NCBI GenBank assembly: GCA_036666555.1 | Contig: JAVWVS010000005.1 | Coordinates: 1-64,000, forward strand | Direction of reading: 5' to 3' | DNA length: 64,000 nt | Origin: UMGS1251 sp036666555 | GTDB lineage: Bacteria > Bacillota > Clostridia > Lachnospirales > Lachnospiraceae | In this document: positions 60,062 to 64,000 of the stretch, one piece after another | Layout of the letters: every line of letters begins with the position of its first letter | How positions within the stretch are numbered: the first letter of the stretch is position 1 | Position numbers and translations under genes: made by a program | The notes under the pieces: model-generated | The model's input: only the letters and a program-made list of their open reading frames with translations | Told to the model about the DNA's origin: nothing | Databases searched by the model: none

Positions 60062-61867
60062 ATGAATTTATTAACAGTAGAACATCTTACCAAATCATAT
60101 ACGGAACGTCTGCTATTTGACGATGCGGATTTTAGTATTCATGAAGGAGATAAGATTGGTGTCATCGGTATCAATGGAACCGGAAAATCCACATTTCTAA
60201 AAATTCTGTCCGGACTGGAATATCCGGATTTGGGAACCGTTACAAAGGGAAATCAAGTACATTTAAGATATCTGCCACAAAATCCGGTGTTTTTAGAAAA
60301 TGCTACCGTGTTGGAGGCCGTATTGCAAGACAATGTGACAGAGCTAAATCGCTGGTCTGTGGAAAGCGAAGCCAAAAGCATATTAAACACCTTAGGAGTG
60401 CCGGACAGTGAACAAAAGGTGGAAGAATTATCCGGAGGACAGAAAAAGAGAGTTGCACTTGCCAACGCAATTTTAACCCCTTGTGAAATACTGGTATTGG
60501 ATGAGCCCACCAACCATTTGGATAATGAAATGGCAACTTGGCTTGAGGAGTACTTGAATAAATTACGGGGAGCAATCGTCATGGTTACCCATGATCGATA
60601 TTTTTTGGACCGGGTGTCCAACCGTATTGTAGAAATAGACAAAGGGAAAATCTATAATTATCCCGGTAATTATTCGGAATTTGTTCGATTGAAGGCAGCA
60701 AGAGAAGATATCGAACTGGCTTCCGCGCGAAAACGAAAAAGTTTATTGCGAACCGAACTAGAATGGCTGGGACGAGGAGCAAGAGCACGTTCGACCAAGC
60801 AAAAAGCCCATATCCAAAGAATTGAAGTATTGCAGACACAAAAAGGACCGGAAGAAGAGCAAAGTGTGGAGATGAATTCCATTTCCACCAGACTGGGAAA
60901 GAAAACCATTGAAGTGAGTGGACTTTGTAAGGCTTATGGAGAGAAAAAATTATTTGAAGAGTTCAATTATATTTTCTTGAAGGGAGAACGAGTGGGAATC
61001 ATTGGTGCCAATGGCTGTGGGAAAAGTACACTTCTCAAGGTAATCAGTGGCGTGGAACTTCCGGATGCAGGCATAGTAGACATCGGTCAGACGGTGAAAA
61101 TCGGATATTTTTCTCAGGAAAACGAATACATGGATGAAACACTGCGGGTCATTGATTATATCAAAGAAACCGCAGAGTACATTCAAACGGTAGATGGTAC
61201 CGTTACCGCATCTCAGATGTTAGAGCGGTTTTTGTTCGATGGAACCATGCAGTGGAGTATCATTGAAAAGCTGTCCGGTGGAGAGAAGAGGCGTCTGTAT
61301 TTACTGAAAATACTGATGTCCGCTCCCAATGTGCTATTGCTGGATGAGCCCACCAATGACTTGGATATCCAAACGCTGACCATATTAGAAGATTATTTAG
61401 ACGGCTTCGATGGGATTGTGATTACGGTATCCCATGACCGGTATTTCCTAGACCGTGTGGTGCGAAGAATTTTCGCCTTTGAAGGCGAGGGAGTGGTGAG
61501 ACAATATGAGGGTGGATTCTCAGATTATGATGAGAAAGTCAAGGATACTTTCTCGGGAGATAAAACCGCAGCACTGGAAGGAAAGCCCCTAGATGCAGAA
61601 GAAAAAAATGCAGGACGTACACAAAATCGAAAACTAAAATTTTCCTTTAAAGAACAACGGGAATATGATGTGATTGATGAAGAAGTGGCAAAACTGGAGG
61701 CTCATCTGGAGGTGTTGGAAGGACAAATCACTGCGGCAGCCAGCGATTACGGGAAACTGAATCGGTTGCTGCAAGAAAAAGAAGAGTGGGAAATGCAGCT
61801 AGAAGAGAAAATGGAACGATGGGTGTATTTAAATGATTTGGCGGAGCAAATGGAAAAGGGCTGTTAG
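60062..61867 (+). CDS. ABC-F family ATPase (ribosome-associated type)
   Basis: A 601-residue protein of two ABC domains without membrane parts. The first has Walker A GINGTGKSTF at about residues 39-48 and the signature LSGGQKKRVALANAIL. The linker region around 210-260 holds a charged Arg/Lys stretch typical of the ribosome-facing linker. The second has GANGCGKSTL, LSGGEKRRLYLLKIL and LDEPTNDLDIQTL. A C-terminal coiled-coil follows (about 535-598). ABC-F proteins act on stalled ribosomes; some give antibiotic protection, but the subtype is not assigned. It is 9 bp after folA. Confidence 0.9.
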   Translation: MNLLTVEHLTKSYTERLLFDDADFSIHEGDKIGVIGINGTGKSTFLKILSGLEYPDLGTVTKGNQVHLRYLPQNPVFLENATVLEAVLQDNVTELNRWSVESEAKSILNTLGVPDSEQKVEELSGGQKKRVALANAILTPCEILVLDEPTNHLDNEMATWLEEYLNKLRGAIVMVTHDRYFLDRVSNRIVEIDKGKIYNYPGNYSEFVRLKAAREDIELASARKRKSLLRTELEWLGRGARARSTKQKAHIQRIEVLQTQKGPEEEQSVEMNSISTRLGKKTIEVSGLCKAYGEKKLFEEFNYIFLKGERVGIIGANGCGKSTLLKVISGVELPDAGIVDIGQTVKIGYFSQENEYMDETLRVIDYIKETAEYIQTVDGTVTASQMLERFLFDGTMQWSIIEKLSGGEKRRLYLLKILMSAPNVLLLDEPTNDLDIQTLTILEDYLDGFDGIVITVSHDRYFLDRVVRRIFAFEGEGVVRQYEGGFSDYDEKVKDTFSGDKTAALEGKPLDAEEKNAGRTQNRKLKFSFKEQREYDVIDEEVAKLEAHLEVLEGQITAAASDYGKLNRLLQEKEEWEMQLEEKMERWVYLNDLAEQMEKGC

Positions 61868-61880
61868 ACCAAGGTTTTTG

Positions 61881-61909
61881 TTGACAAAAGGATTAGAAAA
61901 TCATATAAT
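61881..61909 (+). promoter_or_regulatory. Consensus promoter of the T-box/ilvB unit
   Basis: TTGACA (61881-61886), 17 bp, TATAAT (61904-61909), an exact match. It begins 13 bp after the ABC-F stop. Confidence 0.9.
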
Positions 61910-61915
61910 AGTTCT

Positions 61916-62238
61916 AATTTCAATCTGAAAAGAAGAGAAATGCAGTGACAAGGAGGAGTACATAATCCCCGGAAGCAAAGAGAGAAGATGGATGGTGAGA
62001 ATCTTCGTGAAGGAATTATGGAAGTAGCCTTTGAGCAGTGGCTCCAACGGGCAGAGTCCCCAGTAGACGCCAACGTATTTCCCACGTTATGGGAACACAA
62101 TATCGGAGTCATCCTGTATTGGTAGAGTGCAAAGAAGTTGTTCTTTGAATTTAGGTGGTAACACGGATGTTATGTTCGCCCTAAACTAGTTTTCGTAAAT
62201 GTAAGCATTTACGGGAACCGGTTTGGGGCGTTTGTTGC
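61916..62238 (+). ncRNA. T-box leader controlling ilvB
   Basis: The leader has the T-box core TTTAGGTGGTAACACGG near 62150, with TGGT able to pair with the ACCA end of an uncharged tRNA. Stem I shows AGTA (near 61957) and AGAGAG...GGATGGTGAGAATC. A large terminator stem (CGCCCTAAAC with GTTTGGGGCG, about 62179-62234) is followed by T-rich sequence. The candidate specifier is GTA (Val) in GGAAGTAGCC near 62021. It should let transcription into ilvB when branched-chain tRNA is uncharged. The specifier choice is tentative; the leader call is firm and explains 61868-62255. Confidence 0.9.
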
Positions 62239-62255
62239 ATAAAGGAGGTAATAAA

Positions 62256-63977
62256 ATGAAGAAAATTTCAGGAAACAAAATGTTGGTAAAGGCTTTAAAA
62301 GAAGAGGGCGTGGATACGCTGTTTGGTTATCCGGGCGCATGTACCATTGATATTAGTGATGAACTTTATAAACAAGATACAATTAAAATCATTCTTCCAC
62401 GGCATGAACAGGCACTGGTACATGAGGCAGATGCTTATGCCAGAGCAACTGGAAAAGTGGGCGTATGCCTGGTAACCAGTGGACCGGGGGCAACGAATCT
62501 GGTTACCGGACTTGCCACTGCGAATTATGACAGTGTACCCCTTGTCTGTTTCACCGGACAGGTAGCAAAACATTTGATTGGAAATGATGCTTTTCAAGAA
62601 GTGGATATTGTGGGGATTACCAGAAGTATTACGAAATACGGGGTCACCGTTCGCAATCGAGAAGATTTAGGAAGAATCATCAAAGAAGCATTTTATATTG
62701 CCAAGACCGGTAAACCGGGGCCGGTATTAATTGATTTGCCAAAAGATGTTATGGAAGAGTTAGGCACATCCGATTACCCACAGGAAGTAAGCATTCGAGG
62801 TTATAAGCCAAGTACGGGAGTGCATATCGGTCAGCTGAAACGGGCCATTAAGATGATTTCTAAGGCGGAAAAACCGTTATTTTTAGCAGGGGGTGGCGTG
62901 AATATTGCTCACGCGGGACACTTGTTTACCGAATTGGTAGAGCGCACGCAGGTACCGGTAGTAACCACGATTATGGGAAAGGGAGCTATTCCCAGTACCC
63001 ATCCGTTATATATTGGAAATCTGGGAATGCATGGAGCCTATGCGTGCAATCGAGCAGTGAGCCAGTGTGATTTATTATTTTCCATTGGAACCAGATTTAA
63101 CGATCGCATCACCGGAAAACTTCATGAATTTGCACCCAATGCACAAATTGTGCATATTGATATTGATACTGCTTCGATTTCCAGAAACATTAAGGTAGAT
63201 GTTCCCATTGTTGCGGATGCGAAGGAAGCAATTGAAAAATTATTAGAATATGTGACGCCGTGTGAGACAACGAATTGGCTTGCGGAAATAGATACGTGGA
63301 AGGAAGCACACCCACTACATATGAAGAAACGAGCAGGAATGGGGCCACAGGAAATTATCGAAACCATCAACCGTTTATTTGACGAGGCAATTGTGGTTAC
63401 GGACGTGGGTCAGCACCAGATGTTTACGGCTCAGTATATTGAGCTCAACGAGAAGAAACAACTGCTTATGTCGGGAGGTCTTGGAACTATGGGATACGGA
63501 TTCCCGGGGGCCATTGGAGCCAAAATCGGATGTCCAGAGGTTCCAGTCATTGCTATATCCGGTGATGGAGGAATGCAGATGAACCTTCAGGAATTTGCCA
63601 CAGCAGTTTTGGAGGAACTTCCAATTATTGTATGTGTATTTAACAACACGTATCTGGGAATGGTACGGCAGTGGCAGAAATTATTTTATGGAAAACGTTA
63701 TTCTATGACTTGTCTTCGGGCAGGAGCTGCTTGTAGAAACCAATGTGGAGAATGTGAATGTCCTCCTTATACGCCAGACTTTGTAAAATTGGCTCAGAGC
63801 TATGGAGCGAAAGGTCTGCGAGTGACTCAAAGTGAGGAAATCGAAGGAGCATTTCGGGAAGCCATGGAGACGAAAAAAGTTCCAACGCTAATTGAATTTG
63901 TAATTGATCCGGAAGAAATGGTATATCCCATGATTCAACCGGGTGGGACCTTAGAAGAGATGCTGATGGATTGCTAG
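62256..63977 (+). CDS. ilvB: Acetolactate synthase large subunit
   Basis: A 573-residue thiamine-diphosphate enzyme that makes acetolactate for valine, leucine and, with 2-oxobutyrate, isoleucine. It has the catalytic Glu region LPRHEQALVHEADAYAR, the GTGMFNDRITG-like SIGTRFNDRITG and the ThDP motif GDGGMQMNLQEFATA with the expected Asn. A Cys-rich insertion (CRNQCGECECPPYTPD, about 508-523) lies before the C-terminal part; such cysteines are seen in clostridial relatives. ATG 62256 follows AAAGGAGG by 7 bp. The T-box leader lies before it. Confidence 0.95.
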   Translation: MKKISGNKMLVKALKEEGVDTLFGYPGACTIDISDELYKQDTIKIILPRHEQALVHEADAYARATGKVGVCLVTSGPGATNLVTGLATANYDSVPLVCFTGQVAKHLIGNDAFQEVDIVGITRSITKYGVTVRNREDLGRIIKEAFYIAKTGKPGPVLIDLPKDVMEELGTSDYPQEVSIRGYKPSTGVHIGQLKRAIKMISKAEKPLFLAGGGVNIAHAGHLFTELVERTQVPVVTTIMGKGAIPSTHPLYIGNLGMHGAYACNRAVSQCDLLFSIGTRFNDRITGKLHEFAPNAQIVHIDIDTASISRNIKVDVPIVADAKEAIEKLLEYVTPCETTNWLAEIDTWKEAHPLHMKKRAGMGPQEIIETINRLFDEAIVVTDVGQHQMFTAQYIELNEKKQLLMSGGLGTMGYGFPGAIGAKIGCPEVPVIAISGDGGMQMNLQEFATAVLEELPIIVCVFNNTYLGMVRQWQKLFYGKRYSMTCLRAGAACRNQCGECECPPYTPDFVKLAQSYGAKGLRVTQSEEIEGAFREAMETKKVPTLIEFVIDPEEMVYPMIQPGGTLEEMLMDC

Positions 63978-63991
63978 GAAGGGGAAAAAGA

Positions 63992-64000
63992 ATGAATACA
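63992..64000 (+). CDS. Start of the next ilv-operon gene, cut by window edge
   Basis: An ATG at 63992 follows GGAAGGGG by a normal distance and continues to the last base. Only three codons are visible, so the product is unknown. By position after ilvB it is probably another branched-chain synthesis gene. Confidence 0.4.

Overview
The window looks like a chromosomal segment of a low-GC, spore-forming, anaerobic Clostridia, most likely Lachnospiraceae. The sequence reasons are sporulation genes (spoIIGA, sigE, sigG, a spoVT-like regulator), the SCIFF peptide with its radical-SAM maturase beside a fused secDF, a dcw cluster with two tandem transpeptidases, strong AGGAGG ribosome sites, frequent GTG/TTG starts and T-tract terminators. 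No plasmid, prophage, insertion sequence, rRNA or CRISPR array is visible. The placement is inferred from gene content; no search was run.

Layout. 1-5116 is accessory: a TetR gene cut by the window edge, a decayed methyltransferase, a small membrane protein, an AEC transporter / VOC / PEBP operon next to an HxlR regulator, and a divergent TetR-DUF2871 pair. 5124-9486 holds asnB, an extra SEDS (FtsW/RodA) gene, a DegV protein and a small membrane protein. 9689-21299 is the division and wall cluster: mraZ, rsmH, ftsL, two PBPs, mraY, murD, ftsW, ftsQ, ftsZ. 21308-25778 is a sporulation block: spoIIGA-sigE, an MBL/beta-CASP protein, sigG and an unlisted 39-residue secreted peptide. 25835-33213 holds housekeeping genes (HAD phosphatase, pth, mfd, a PrsA-like foldase, an acyltransferase-like protein), followed by a dinD remnant. 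33437-36443 (minus strand) has an APC permease, a small membrane protein, a YqeY protein and a TetR regulator, which is divergent from an MMPL transporter with a secreted heptad-repeat partner (36611-40438). 40447-45350 has spoVT, a TIGR04086-like membrane protein, scfA-scfB and secDF. 45425-55199 is recJ, then apt-relA-MBL-hemZ-hisS-aspS. 55265-58534 has a cold-shock gene, tRNA-Gly, a LUD protein, hom and a lipoprotein. 58701-64000 is thyA-folA-ABC-F, then a T-box leader and ilvB.

How the parts work together. The dcw region appears to be driven by an MraZ-boxed promoter, a hairpin that could attenuate or hide the ribosome site of the second PBP, and a fresh near-consensus promoter overlapping that PBP's stop that serves mraY-murD-ftsW-ftsQ. 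The sporulation genes carry matching signals: a Spo0A box with a 21-bp-spaced promoter before spoIIGA, a SigF-like promoter before sigG and a SigG-like promoter before spoVT. Several regulator genes sit on readable palindromes; the clearest is three 13-bp operators between a TetR gene and the MMPL operon.

I did not find a clearly new multi-gene system. The items most worth a second look are the hairpin abutting the second PBP with its KTA motif, the tiny secreted ORF after sigG, the strong stem-loop between scfA and scfB, the probable ATT start of a TetR gene, the asnB-SEDS pair, and the decayed methyltransferase and dinD genes.
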